The notes under the pieces are model-generated. The model did not search any database. It was not told the origin of the DNA and saw only the letters and a program-made list of their open reading frames with translations. A stretch of 64,000 nt of DNA from Prosthecobacter debontii (GTDB lineage Bacteria; Verrucomicrobiota; Verrucomicrobiia; Verrucomicrobiales; Verrucomicrobiaceae). The position numbers and the translations under genes are program-made. Location of the stretch: contig CAMBPS010000002.1 in the NCBI GenBank assembly GCA_945869675.1, positions 1 to 64,000 on the forward strand, written 5' to 3'. How positions within the stretch are numbered: position 1 is the stretch's first letter; each line of letters opens with the position of its first letter. This document shows, one piece after another, positions 27,236 to 35,949 of the stretch.

Positions 27236-28204
27236 ATGCGTATTCTTTCCGGCCTCCAACCCAGTGGGCGTCTCCACATCGGCAATTACTTCGGCATGAT
27301 GGAAGCGGCTCTGAAGCTCCAGCATGAAGGTGATGCCTATTATTTCATCGCCGATTACCACTCACTCACCTCCATCCACGACGGCAAACTGCTGCGGGAT
27401 CACGTGCGTAATCTCGCTATCGACTTCCTGGCCTGCGGACTAGATCCCACGAAGTGCGTCTTTTTCCGTCAAAGTGACGTGCCAGAGCATACGGAACTCT
27501 CCTGGATCCTCAGCACCGTGACGCCCATGGGCCTGCTCGAGCGCTGTCACAGCTACAAAGACAAAGTCGCCAATGGCATCAGTGCCTCTCACGGCCTTTT
27601 TGCCTACCCCGTGCTGATGGCCGCGGACATCCTCATTTATGACAGCGATGTCGTGCCTGTTGGCCGAGATCAAAAACAACATGTCGAGGTGACACGAGAC
27701 ATCGCCATCAAGATGAATGAAGCCTTTGGCGAAGGCCTCTTCAAACTGCCCAATCCCCGCATTCGCGATGAAACCGCCGTGGTCCCGGGTCTGGATGGTC
27801 AAAAGATGAGCAAGAGCTACGACAACACCATCCAGCTTTTTGAAGAACCTGCTGCCTTAAAAAAGAAAATCATGGGCATCAAGACCGACTCCACCCCCGT
27901 GGAGGCCCCAAAATCGACCGAAGACAGCAGTATCCTAGCTCTCTACAAGCTCGTCGCCTCAGCTGCCGATTACGACACCCTGATCGCTGACTTCCAGCGT
28001 GGTGGCATTGGCTATGGCGACTTCAAAAAACGCCTCCTAGTTGCTGTCACTGAGCACTTTGCCCCCTTCCGCGAACGCCGCGCAGAAATCGTCGCCGATC
28101 CGAAGTATGTGGACCGTGTTCTCGCTGAAGGCGCAGAAAAAGCCCGTGCCGTGGCTCGGAAGACGCTCAACCGAGTCCGTGATGCCGTGGGTCTCGGCGG
28201 TTAA
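27236..28204 (+). CDS. trpS: Tryptophan--tRNA ligase
   Basis: This 322-residue class I aminoacyl-tRNA synthetase has the HIGH-type motif HIGN at residues 14-17, preceded by SGLQPSGRL, and the KMSKS loop at 190-194 (GQKMSKSYDN). Both length and sequence match bacterial TrpRS, which charges tRNA-Trp in the cytoplasm. A GAGG Shine-Dalgarno lies 5 nt before ATG 27236. A second ATG 14 bp upstream is out of frame. Confidence 0.97.
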   Translation: MRILSGLQPSGRLHIGNYFGMMEAALKLQHEGDAYYFIADYHSLTSIHDGKLLRDHVRNLAIDFLACGLDPTKCVFFRQSDVPEHTELSWILSTVTPMGLLERCHSYKDKVANGISASHGLFAYPVLMAADILIYDSDVVPVGRDQKQHVEVTRDIAIKMNEAFGEGLFKLPNPRIRDETAVVPGLDGQKMSKSYDNTIQLFEEPAALKKKIMGIKTDSTPVEAPKSTEDSSILALYKLVASAADYDTLIADFQRGGIGYGDFKKRLLVAVTEHFAPFRERRAEIVADPKYVDRVLAEGAEKARAVARKTLNRVRDAVGLGG

Positions 28205-28259
28205 GCCGTGGGAATCGACGCAAACTTTGACCTACGGCCTGCGTACCATCTTCCCCCCT

Positions 28260-29579
28260 ATGAATCTTTCTCGTCGCAAATTCCTCCGTGGTAGCGGAGT
28301 CGCCCTCGGCCTACCGTGGCTGGAGTCCGTGTGCTCCTTTGGAGCCGAGTCTCTCAAGAGCAATGTTGCCCCCCGGCGCCTAGCGGTCTGTTTCACGGGC
28401 AATGGGGTCAATCCACATCATTGGGGTGCCACCACAGGTGCCAATGGCATGGAGTTCATGAAGTCACTGTCTCCGCTTGAGCCCCTCAAAAAGCACATCA
28501 GCGTTTTTAAAGGTCTCTGGAATCCCACCACGGTCGAAGGTGAAGGCGGGCATTATCCCAAGATGAATGTCCTCTGTGGACTGAAAGTCAAAAAAACCAC
28601 CACCGACGTGGAGGTGGGCACCACCATGGATCAGCTCATCGCTGCCCAGACAGGCAAACTCACCCCCATCCCAAGCATCGTCCTCGGCACCGAGCGGCCC
28701 AGCTACAGCACCGATTCTGGCTTTACCAGCATCTACTCTGCTTACATCTCGTGGAGCACCCCGACCACCCCTGCACCCAAGGAAATCTTCCCCCAGCAGG
28801 CCTTTGATCAGCTCTTTGACGATGGCAGCCGCCGAAAACGCGATAAAAGCATTCTCGATCTCGTGCTCGAAGATGCCAATGGACTGAAGCCAAAGCTCAG
28901 TCAGCGCGACAAGCAAAAACTCGACGAATACCTCACCTCCGTGCGCGAGATCGAACAGCGAGTCGAATTGGCCGAAAAAATCAGTCAGGTCGAAACCCAG
29001 GGTGCTGGCTGGCAGCCAAGCGTGAAAGCACCCACCATCCCGCGCCCAGCCGCCGGTATCCCGACTAGCGCCGAAGATCACCTCCGACTGATGTTTGACA
29101 TCATGGTTCTGGCTTTCCAAATGGACCGCACCCGTGTGGCCACGTTCATGATGAACAACGACCTCTCCAACATGCGCTTCCCGAGCCTCGATGGCATCAG
29201 CGGCGGTATTCATGAGCTTTCTCATCATGCCAATGATGAGCACCGCCTCAGCCTGTATCAGCGCGTGAACCAACATCAAGTCAAGCTTTGGGGTGAAGCC
29301 TTGGCTAAAATGCAGGCCACGAATGAAGGCGAACGCACCCTCCTGGAAAACAGCATGATCATGCTCACCAGCAGCCTCTTTGACGGCAACGCACACGATT
29401 CCCGGCAACTGCCCGTCGTGCTCGCTGGCGGCGGTGGCGGCAGCATTCAGGGGGGCCGCTTGCACGACCTTAGCGCGGATCCCAATCGTAAACTGTGCCG
29501 CCTTCACATCGCCCTCATGGATCGCATGGGCCTACGCACCACCCACTTCGGCGATGCTGAAAATGCTCTCGCCATTTAA
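28260..29579 (+). CDS. DUF1552 protein, Tat-exported
   Basis: This 439-residue protein starts with a twin-arginine signal (LSRRKFLRGSGVALGLPWLE). It has the DUF1552 features AVCFTGNGVNPHHWGA, NVLCGLKVKKTTTDVEVGTT, DRTRVATFMMNNDLSNMRFP and GIHELSHHANDEHR. DUF1552 proteins are usually paired with DUF1587/DUF1592-type cytochrome proteins and are secreted; their function is unknown. This copy follows trpS by 55 bp without such a partner. It is clearly more distant from the two DUF1552 paralogs near the end of the window than those are from each other. Confidence 0.88.
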   Translation: MNLSRRKFLRGSGVALGLPWLESVCSFGAESLKSNVAPRRLAVCFTGNGVNPHHWGATTGANGMEFMKSLSPLEPLKKHISVFKGLWNPTTVEGEGGHYPKMNVLCGLKVKKTTTDVEVGTTMDQLIAAQTGKLTPIPSIVLGTERPSYSTDSGFTSIYSAYISWSTPTTPAPKEIFPQQAFDQLFDDGSRRKRDKSILDLVLEDANGLKPKLSQRDKQKLDEYLTSVREIEQRVELAEKISQVETQGAGWQPSVKAPTIPRPAAGIPTSAEDHLRLMFDIMVLAFQMDRTRVATFMMNNDLSNMRFPSLDGISGGIHELSHHANDEHRLSLYQRVNQHQVKLWGEALAKMQATNEGERTLLENSMIMLTSSLFDGNAHDSRQLPVVLAGGGGGSIQGGRLHDLSADPNRKLCRLHIALMDRMGLRTTHFGDAENALAI

Positions 29580-29653
29580 AAAGCCAAGGGTCGCGATATG
29601 AAGCCTACTGAGTGCTTGCATGAGATCAGACGATTCTATAAAACGTATTTCTC

Positions 29654-30682
29654 ATGAGCACCTCACGCCGCGCCTTTCTCTCGAGTTTAACTGCTTCTGC
29701 TGTCACCAGTGCCTATGCGCGTGACTGGTCAGGAAACAGCCCCGAGCGTTATCCAGATCCAGACATCATCTCTCTGGAGCCAGCCTTTGATCAACTCGTC
29801 CAAGGCAATTCGCCGATTCGCCGCCTTCACACCGGCATGCTTTGGGCCGAAGGTCCTGCTTGGAACGGTTCTGGAAATTACCTTGTCTGGAGTGATATCC
29901 CGAACAATGCGCAAATGCGCTACCTACCCGAAGATGGTCACATCTCGACGCTGAGAAACCATGCCAACAACAGCAATGGCAACACCTTTGACTTTCAAGG
30001 TCGGCAAATCTCCTGTGAACACGCAACCCGCAAAGTCGTCCGCTATGACTTAGATGGTCAAGTCACCGTTTTAGCCTCTGACTTTCACGGCAAGCCTTTC
30101 AATGCTCCCAACGATGCGGTCGTTCATCCTGACGGCGGCATTTGGTTCACCGATCCCGGCTACGGCAGCATGATGGACTATGAAGGGAACAAGGGCGAAC
30201 TGGTTCTCAAGGAGGCCGTTTACCGCATTGATCCGAATGGCAAGATTGTAAAGGTCACGGATGAGCTGACGAAACCAAACGGCCTGTGTTTCAGCCCCGA
30301 CTACAAGAAACTGTATGTCGTGGATACTGGCGAACCCAAAAACATTCTGAGCTACGATGTGATTGACTCCGTGAAGTTGGGTAAAGGCAGCACCTTTGCT
30401 GTCAACAAAGGTGCCCTTTCAGACAAAAAGGCAAAAGGCGGCTCAGATGGCGTGCGCTGTGATGTGAATGGCAACGTTTGGGCCAGCGCTGGATGGGTAG
30501 GCGATGGCTTTGATGGCGTGCATGTTTTCAGTCCTGAAGGACAGCGCATTGGCCTGATCAAACTTCCTGAGACGGCCAGTAATCTGTGCTTTGGAGGACC
30601 TAAGCGAAATCGTCTTTTCATCACCGCTAGTCAGAGTCTGTTTTCCGTTTATGTGAATACCCGCGGAGCCCATTTCTGTTGA
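29654..30682 (+). CDS. SMP-30/gluconolactonase family protein, exported
   Basis: This 342-residue protein has a Tat-like signal (TSRRAFLSSLTASAVTSAYA) and a six-bladed propeller of the SMP-30/gluconolactonase/LRE type (MLWAEGPAWNGSGNYLVWSD; NAPNDAVVHPDGGIWFTDPG; TKPNGLCFSPDYKKLYVVDT). The conserved metal-ligand residues Glu (AEGPAW), Asn (NAPND) and Asp in the later blades are visible. It probably hydrolyses a sugar-acid lactone in the periplasm. The DUF1552 gene lies 74 bp upstream and the ROK kinase 123 bp downstream. Confidence 0.88.
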   Translation: MSTSRRAFLSSLTASAVTSAYARDWSGNSPERYPDPDIISLEPAFDQLVQGNSPIRRLHTGMLWAEGPAWNGSGNYLVWSDIPNNAQMRYLPEDGHISTLRNHANNSNGNTFDFQGRQISCEHATRKVVRYDLDGQVTVLASDFHGKPFNAPNDAVVHPDGGIWFTDPGYGSMMDYEGNKGELVLKEAVYRIDPNGKIVKVTDELTKPNGLCFSPDYKKLYVVDTGEPKNILSYDVIDSVKLGKGSTFAVNKGALSDKKAKGGSDGVRCDVNGNVWASAGWVGDGFDGVHVFSPEGQRIGLIKLPETASNLCFGGPKRNRLFITASQSLFSVYVNTRGAHFC

Positions 30683-30805
30683 TGAAAATGCTCCACATCA
30701 AATCCAGCTAGAATGGAGAGACGGTTGGCAATCAACGTCAGCAACGTTCGCCATTCACGCATTCCGCTCGACCGTTGCCCATTTTCTACTTAACTGTCAG
30801 TCACC

Positions 30806-31861
30806 ATGCCACCCACCATTCGTGACATCTACCTCGGCACTGACTCCGGTGCCACCACTTCCAAAACTGGAGGCGTCTTCGCAACCGGTGAGCCTGTTTC
30901 TCGTCAACTCCGCCAAAGCTCGACCAATTCACAAAACGGCACGGCCGCGGTCGTGGCTGGTTGGATCGAAGGCGCTGAAGGTTTTCTCAAGGACAATGGC
31001 CTTTCTTGGGACCGCGTTGCCGCTGCGGGACTGGCTCTTCCTGGACCTTACCAGAGTTATGGTGTTCTGGATAAATCCTCCAACCTGCCTGAAAGCTTCA
31101 CGGGTTGGAATTTCCACGCCGAGTATTCAGCCGCTATCGCCAAGGCCGCAGGCCGTTCCATTCCTCTGTTTGCAGGCAATGATGGCGACTTTGGTGGCGT
31201 CGGCGAGGCAGCTCGTGTTCGTGGCGAATCCAAAGCCAGCGTGCTTCTTTTAGCTCCAGGATCTGGCCTAGGTACTGCCTACGTCGATGCCAATGGCCTG
31301 CCTCTCTCAGGTGATCACCTTGCCGGCATGGAAGGCGGGCACATGCCTATCCCGCGCCACCTTCTCGGCCATGGACTCGATCAAGTTCCAGCTTTCCGTT
31401 GTGGCTGCGGACGCGACTGGGGCTGCATTGAGGCCTATTCCACCATCTCTGGCCTGCCTCAATTCTTGGAATTCTTCCTGACCAAATATCCTGATCATCC
31501 ATTGGCCATCAGCACCGACACTCCCAAAAACAAAGGCCTCTCTCTGCGTGGCCTTGCTCAAAAGGGCGATGCTTTAGCTCTTCAAATATTTGATATTCAA
31601 GCCCGCGCTCTTGGGCTTCATGTCGCGAATTTGTCCATGGCCCTAGACCCAGGTATCGTCGTCATCGGCGGCGGCCTCATGGACCCTGACAGCACGACCC
31701 CCGAATTCCGCGATCGTTATCTTGGTGGCATTCGCCAGGCAGCCTTGCCTTATTTATTCCCCAAACAACGTGCCGAACTTCAACTCGTCCCCGCGACGCT
31801 AGGTGAACTGTCCCAAGCCATCGGAGCTGCTCTTGTGGCACTCTATTCTCCCAAGGATTGA
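30806..31861 (+). CDS. ROK-family sugar kinase
   Basis: This 351-residue ROK protein has the N-terminal ATP-binding loop LGTDSGATTSKTGG, the catalytic Asp in GNDGDFGG (Asn125-Asp126), the EGGHM motif (His179) and the zinc cysteine cluster CGCGRDWGCIEAY (Cys199, 201, 207). There is no N-terminal helix-turn-helix, so it is a kinase rather than an NagC/XylR-type repressor. It likely phosphorylates glucose or another hexose in the cytoplasm. Convergent with the next Gfo/Idh/MocA gene. Confidence 0.88.
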   Translation: MPPTIRDIYLGTDSGATTSKTGGVFATGEPVSRQLRQSSTNSQNGTAAVVAGWIEGAEGFLKDNGLSWDRVAAAGLALPGPYQSYGVLDKSSNLPESFTGWNFHAEYSAAIAKAAGRSIPLFAGNDGDFGGVGEAARVRGESKASVLLLAPGSGLGTAYVDANGLPLSGDHLAGMEGGHMPIPRHLLGHGLDQVPAFRCGCGRDWGCIEAYSTISGLPQFLEFFLTKYPDHPLAISTDTPKNKGLSLRGLAQKGDALALQIFDIQARALGLHVANLSMALDPGIVVIGGGLMDPDSTTPEFRDRYLGGIRQAALPYLFPKQRAELQLVPATLGELSQAIGAALVALYSPKD

Positions 31862-31891
31862 AGCTAGGTCACGAGGGGTTCTCTCTTCAAC

Positions 31892-31926
31892 AAAAACCCC
31901 AGACCACATGGCTGTGGGCTGGGGTT
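31892..31926 (-). terminator. Rho-independent terminator between convergent genes
   Basis: The stem AACCCCAG/CTGGGGTT with an inner CCACA/TGTGG pair is followed on the minus strand by TTTTTG. It lies 30 bp after the stop of the Gfo/Idh/MocA gene at 31956. It may also slow plus-strand transcription from the ROK gene. Confidence 0.8.
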
Positions 31927-31955
31927 CAACGGGAAGCCAAAGCCGGCCTCAGAAC

Positions 31956-33329
31956 TTAGATGATCTCGACACCTGGTTTCCCTGGAATAGCAACCGGGTA
32001 ACCACCGTCGGCGTCGGGTTTCACTGGAGGTTCAGTTTCAGCCGTGACGATGGCGGGCATATGCTGGACTTTGGAGTTCAGCGCCTGATCCCAAGTGAGT
32101 TCTTTGCCGGAATAGGTCGCCATGCGGCCCATGACAGAAGTCATGGTGGACTCAGCGCCGTAGTAGGCATTGTTCAGCGGGGTGTTATTACGGATAGCGG
32201 CCTGGAGGGTATCGTGCTCGATCTGGTATGGATCAGGATCGCTACCACGACGAGCTTTTTTGCCTTTGGATTCACCTTCTGGGGCGACGGCTGCTTCACC
32301 ACTCGGACGGTATTTCCAGATGGTGTTGCCTTTGTGATCAACAGCGTAGCAGGCACCGCTGTTGATGAGGTAGATTTTACCTTTGGTGCCAGTGAATTCT
32401 TCACGCACGGCATTGAAGACACCGGACTGATGACGGCACTGGCTGTTCACGCGGACGCCGTTGGCGTAGGTGTACTCGACGTAGTGATGGTCATAAATCT
32501 GGCCGGTCTTTTTCTCGGTGCGCTGCATCCGTCCGCCCATGCCTTGAGCACTGATCGGGTGACCACCGATGAACCAGTTGGCGACGTCGATGTTATGAAT
32601 GTGCTGCTCGTTGATATGATCACCGCAGAGCCAGGTGAAGTAGTACCAGTTGTTGATCTGATACATCAGCTCTGATTGTCCTGGCTGACGGTCGCGGAAC
32701 CAGATGCCGCCGCCATTCCAGTAAACTTGACCCGAAACGATGTCACCAATGATGCCATTTTCTTTGACCTGCTTCAGCGCTTCCAGGTAGCAGTTCTGGT
32801 AGCGACGCTGAAGACCGACAACGACCTTCAAGTTCTTTTCATCAGCGATCTTGGCCATCTCCTGGACCTTACGGACACCGGGGCTATCCACAGCGACAGG
32901 TTTTTCCATGAAGATGTTTTTGCCAGCATTCACGGCTGCTTCAAAATGATACGGGCGGAAGCCGGGAGGTGTGGTCAGGATGACGAGGTCACAGGACTCA
33001 ATGACCTGCTTGTAGCCGTCCAATCCACTGAAAATGCGGGAGTCATCGACCTGCACTTTTTCAGCATGCTTGGTGCGGAGGTTGGAGAGAGCGCCATCCG
33101 CTTTTTCTTTGAAAGCATCAGCCACCGCGTGAAGGACCACACCTTCCTGCTTAGTGCTCAGAGCTTGGTTAGCCGCGCCTGATCCGCGACCGCCACAGCC
33201 GATGAGGCCGACTTTGATTTTGTCACTGCCGGCGGCCCAAGCGGATTGGGCGACGGTGAGTGCGCCTGCGGTAGCGGCGGTTTTGCCGATGAAATCACGG
33301 CGTGTAGTTGGGGTAGTTTCGGTTGTCAT
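31956..33329 (-). CDS. Tat-exported Gfo/Idh/MocA family oxidoreductase
   Basis: This 457-residue protein starts with TPTTRRDFIGKTAATAGAL, a twin-arginine signal. The Rossmann motif is KVGLIGCGGRGSG, the family EKP motif is NIFMEKPVAVDSPG near residue 145, and the C-terminal domain contains HNIDVANWFIGGHPISAQGM. It is a different subgroup from the copy at 22390-23739. A sugar epimerase-like gene lies immediately upstream (36 bp gap), so the two probably process the same substrate. Oxidation of a sugar to a keto intermediate is a typical family role. The export signal places it outside the cytoplasm. Confidence 0.88.
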   Translation of the reverse strand: MTTETTPTTRRDFIGKTAATAGALTVAQSAWAAGSDKIKVGLIGCGGRGSGAANQALSTKQEGVVLHAVADAFKEKADGALSNLRTKHAEKVQVDDSRIFSGLDGYKQVIESCDLVILTTPPGFRPYHFEAAVNAGKNIFMEKPVAVDSPGVRKVQEMAKIADEKNLKVVVGLQRRYQNCYLEALKQVKENGIIGDIVSGQVYWNGGGIWFRDRQPGQSELMYQINNWYYFTWLCGDHINEQHIHNIDVANWFIGGHPISAQGMGGRMQRTEKKTGQIYDHHYVEYTYANGVRVNSQCRHQSGVFNAVREEFTGTKGKIYLINSGACYAVDHKGNTIWKYRPSGEAAVAPEGESKGKKARRGSDPDPYQIEHDTLQAAIRNNTPLNNAYYGAESTMTSVMGRMATYSGKELTWDQALNSKVQHMPAIVTAETEPPVKPDADGGYPVAIPGKPGVEII

Positions 33330-33365
33330 GAGATATTCGAGGACTTTTAAAACGAAGGCTTGGGC

Positions 33366-34220
33366 CTAGCTGTTCCAAGATTTTTTAATCAGATCGATCC
33401 CTTCGAGGTAAACTTGCTCAGTCGTGGGGAAGAAATCACGCCAGACGCGGGTAGCCGCAGCAAGGTCAGGCAGAGAGCCGCCAAAGGCCTCAATGGTCAT
33501 CCAGCCATCGTAACCGATCTTTTTCAGATGCTGAATCTGCTCGGTGATGTTGATGTGGCCGCGCCCTGGCGTGCCGCGATCATTTTCAGAGATGTGGACG
33601 TGGTTGAGTTTGCCGGAAGCAAAGACGGTGTCGATGGCAGTAAAGGGGCACTTTTCCTCAATGTTCGCGTGGAAGGTGTCATACATGGTGCCGAAATTCG
33701 GATGATTGACGCGCTTCACGTAGCTGGAGGCCTGCTCCATGGTATTGAGCAGATGGGACTCAAAGCGGTTCAACGCCTCAATGCCGCACTTCATGCCAGC
33801 CGCTTCCGCTACCGGTGCGATGGCACGATGGACGGCTGCCGCGTTGTCGAGCTCTTCTTCACTTGGATACTTGCCCGTGAAGTTGCCGAGGACCTGATAA
33901 TAGGGACCGACTAGGGTCTGCACGCTGGCTTGATGCGCACAGTCAATGACGCGCTTGAGGTGGTCGATAGCACCTTGGCGATTCGCGGCAACGGGGCTGA
34001 TAGCGTTGTGCTCTTCGTCTGGCAATACAGTCACGGCGGTGGCTTCGAGGCCATTGTCTTTCAGCACTCGACCGATCTTAGCAAAGTGCGATGGATCGCT
34101 CACGTCAAAAATAGGGATCTCGACGCCATCATAGCCAGCGGCTTTGAGCTTTTCGATGACAGGGAAGTTTTCATCGGTCACGTGACCGGTCCAGAGGAGT
34201 AAGTTAAAACCAATTTTCAT
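33366..34220 (-). CDS. Sugar phosphate isomerase/epimerase family (xylose isomerase-like TIM barrel)
   Basis: Starting at ATG 34220 gives 284 residues (MKIGFNLLLWTGHVTDENFP). The metal-ligand pattern of the tagatose-3-epimerase/hydroxypyruvate-isomerase-like fold is visible: GIEALNRFE (Glu), YDTFHANIEE (Asp, His), HVHISENDRGTPGRGH (His/Glu region) and WMTIEAFG (Glu). No signal peptide, so cytoplasmic. Directly followed by the Gfo/Idh/MocA gene, a frequent pairing in Verrucomicrobia. The substrate is unknown; ketose 3-epimerisation is the best guess. Confidence 0.86.
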   Translation of the reverse strand: MKIGFNLLLWTGHVTDENFPVIEKLKAAGYDGVEIPIFDVSDPSHFAKIGRVLKDNGLEATAVTVLPDEEHNAISPVAANRQGAIDHLKRVIDCAHQASVQTLVGPYYQVLGNFTGKYPSEEELDNAAAVHRAIAPVAEAAGMKCGIEALNRFESHLLNTMEQASSYVKRVNHPNFGTMYDTFHANIEEKCPFTAIDTVFASGKLNHVHISENDRGTPGRGHINITEQIQHLKKIGYDGWMTIEAFGGSLPDLAAATRVWRDFFPTTEQVYLEGIDLIKKSWNS

Positions 34221-34476
34221 GTAAAGGGCCTCTAGACTACGGAGGTCCGATGAAAACCGCAAGAATTGCCTGCAACGATTTAACCTGCCCGCAGTGCCTC
34301 ATTGAAAAAAACACCGTTGGCGGTAGAGACTGGGGTAGCAGGAACAAGTCGATGCCTCACAAAAGGCGACACCATGGCCAATGGAGCCATGCTTGATGAA
34401 AGAAAGCCTTGAAGACTACACCCGTGTGATGCGCGGGCGGTATGCCCGTCGCACGAGCAAGCGAAAAAATAAGGAA

Positions 34477-34548
34477 AAAATAAGGGTCTGTCCCTTTATA
34501 AAACGGATGCAGACAACGGCTCGCAAAATAAGGGTCTGTCCCTTTATA
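34477..34548. repeat. Two REP-like palindromes upstream of the RAYT transposase
   Basis: A 24-bp unit with core AAGGGTCTGTCCCTT occurs at 34477-34500 and again, identical, at 34525-34548, exactly 48 bp apart. Each unit can form an AAGGG/CCCTT hairpin. Identical palindromes beside a REP-associated tyrosine transposase are the expected substrate or recognition sites. The rest of the 34221-34592 gap is A-rich and shows no gene. Confidence 0.82.
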
Positions 34549-34592
34549 AGAAAAAGGTTGCCTTTACCACTCAATCAGCTTTAAATCACCTC

Positions 34593-35663
34593 ATGCGTCA
34601 GCGTCGTCTCAAGGCTCCCGCCAACTCCTATTCCGATACTGCTTTTTACCACTGCATCTCTAGGGTGGTGAACAGGGATTTTGTTTTCGGAGACGATGAG
34701 CGGGAGGAGTTTGTGCGGCTCATGCGCGTTTATGAGCGGCTCTGCGGTGTGCGGGTGGTGACATATTGTGTCATGTCCAATCACTTTCATTTGCTGCTGG
34801 GCGTGCCAAAAAAGCCTGACGTAATGCCTTCGAATGGAGAACTGATCGCGACAGTGAGGGCTTCACTAGGGCTTCTCGCAGCGACGAATCTGGAGTATGA
34901 CTTGAAACAGGCGGCGAAGATCAAATCGACCCCATGGGAGGAAGAGATCCGGGAACGTTATCTCCGGCGCATGTGGGATGTGTCCTCTTTCATGAAGACC
35001 TTAAAACAAAGGTTTACCCAGTGGTTCAATCGAAGGCACAAGCGGAAAGGCACGCTCTGGGAGGATCGCTTCCGCAGTGTGCTGGTGCAGTCAGCAAGCG
35101 GGCCTGTGGCGGCAATGGCAGCCTACATTGATCTCAATCCGATCCGCGCAAATATGGTGGAAGATCCGCAGGAATATCGCTGGAGCGGTTACGGAGCGGC
35201 GATGGGCGGTGATGCGCTGGCGACCGAAGGACTACATGAGATCGACAAGATCAGACACTCAGAAATGAATCCGGAATCGGCCGAGTCTTCAGTCAAACCA
35301 ATGCTGCGACGCTCAGCGGTCGAGGTGCTGGAAGACTACCGGATGCTGCTTTATAGCCGAGGTGAGGAACGGGGTGTGGCAAAGGATGGATCTGCGCTTA
35401 AAAAAGGCTTCACGAGAGAAGAATCCCAACAAGTGATTACTGAGGGCGGACGACTTCCCAGATCCGTCTATCTGCGATGCCGCGTGAGATATTTCACGGA
35501 TGGAGCCGTGATTGGGAGCCGAGATTTCGTTAATGAAGTATTCACGAATCTCAAAGAGCGTTTTGGAGAGAACCGAAAGACCGGCGCACGCCTAATGCGA
35601 GGCCTAGCAAAAGACGAAGGACTCTACGCGATGCGTGATTTAAAGCGAGATGCGGTGGGATAA
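34593..35663 (+). mobile_element. REP-associated tyrosine transposase (RAYT, Y1/HUH family)
   Basis: This is a 356-residue protein. The HUH motif is NHFHLLL (His64, His66) and the catalytic Tyr178 sits in AAYIDLNPIRANMV, the family hallmark. WFNRRHKRKGTLWEDRF is the conserved basic segment before it. These single-strand endonucleases are domesticated IS200/IS605-type enzymes that move or maintain REP palindromes. Two identical palindromes stand 45-116 bp upstream. All catalytic residues are intact. The C-terminal 150 residues (SREESQQVITEGGR-like region) follow the longer Verrucomicrobia-type RAYT layout. No terminal repeats mark a full insertion sequence. Confidence 0.92.
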
Positions 35664-35815
35664 AACTGGGACACTAAAGGCTAATGTTCCTGACGCTGTT
35701 CCTCTTCTACTTCTAGGCTAAAGAGAAACTCAACATGCTTCCTATATCGAGTGTCCGAAGGTTGCTTCTTTCCTTGTGATTGCGGGGCGGCCAATGCATT
35801 CAATGACTTCTTGAG

Positions 35816-35931
35816 AGAAGAGGCGGATCACCATGCATTTCCTCCCTTTGAGCCGAAAGCATTAGAGCGCTGACATTACGGATCCTGATTGCACAATAAA
35901 CAACTGGCAATGTCAAAGAAGAGGTGGATCA
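35816..35931. repeat. Short direct repeat in the gap after the RAYT gene
   Basis: AGAAGAGGCGGATCA at 35816-35830 recurs with one change at 35917-35931; a TTGAGCC word follows each copy. The 286-bp gap (35664-35949) holds no gene I can support. It may contain remnants of an older insertion. Confidence 0.4.
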
Positions 35932-35949
35932 AATTGAGCCACTATAGAC

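Noticed and set aside
28041-28259. Upstream extension of the DUF1552 frame into trpS
   Set aside because: The extension is an out-of-frame reading of trpS; the twin-arginine signal starts at ATG 28260.
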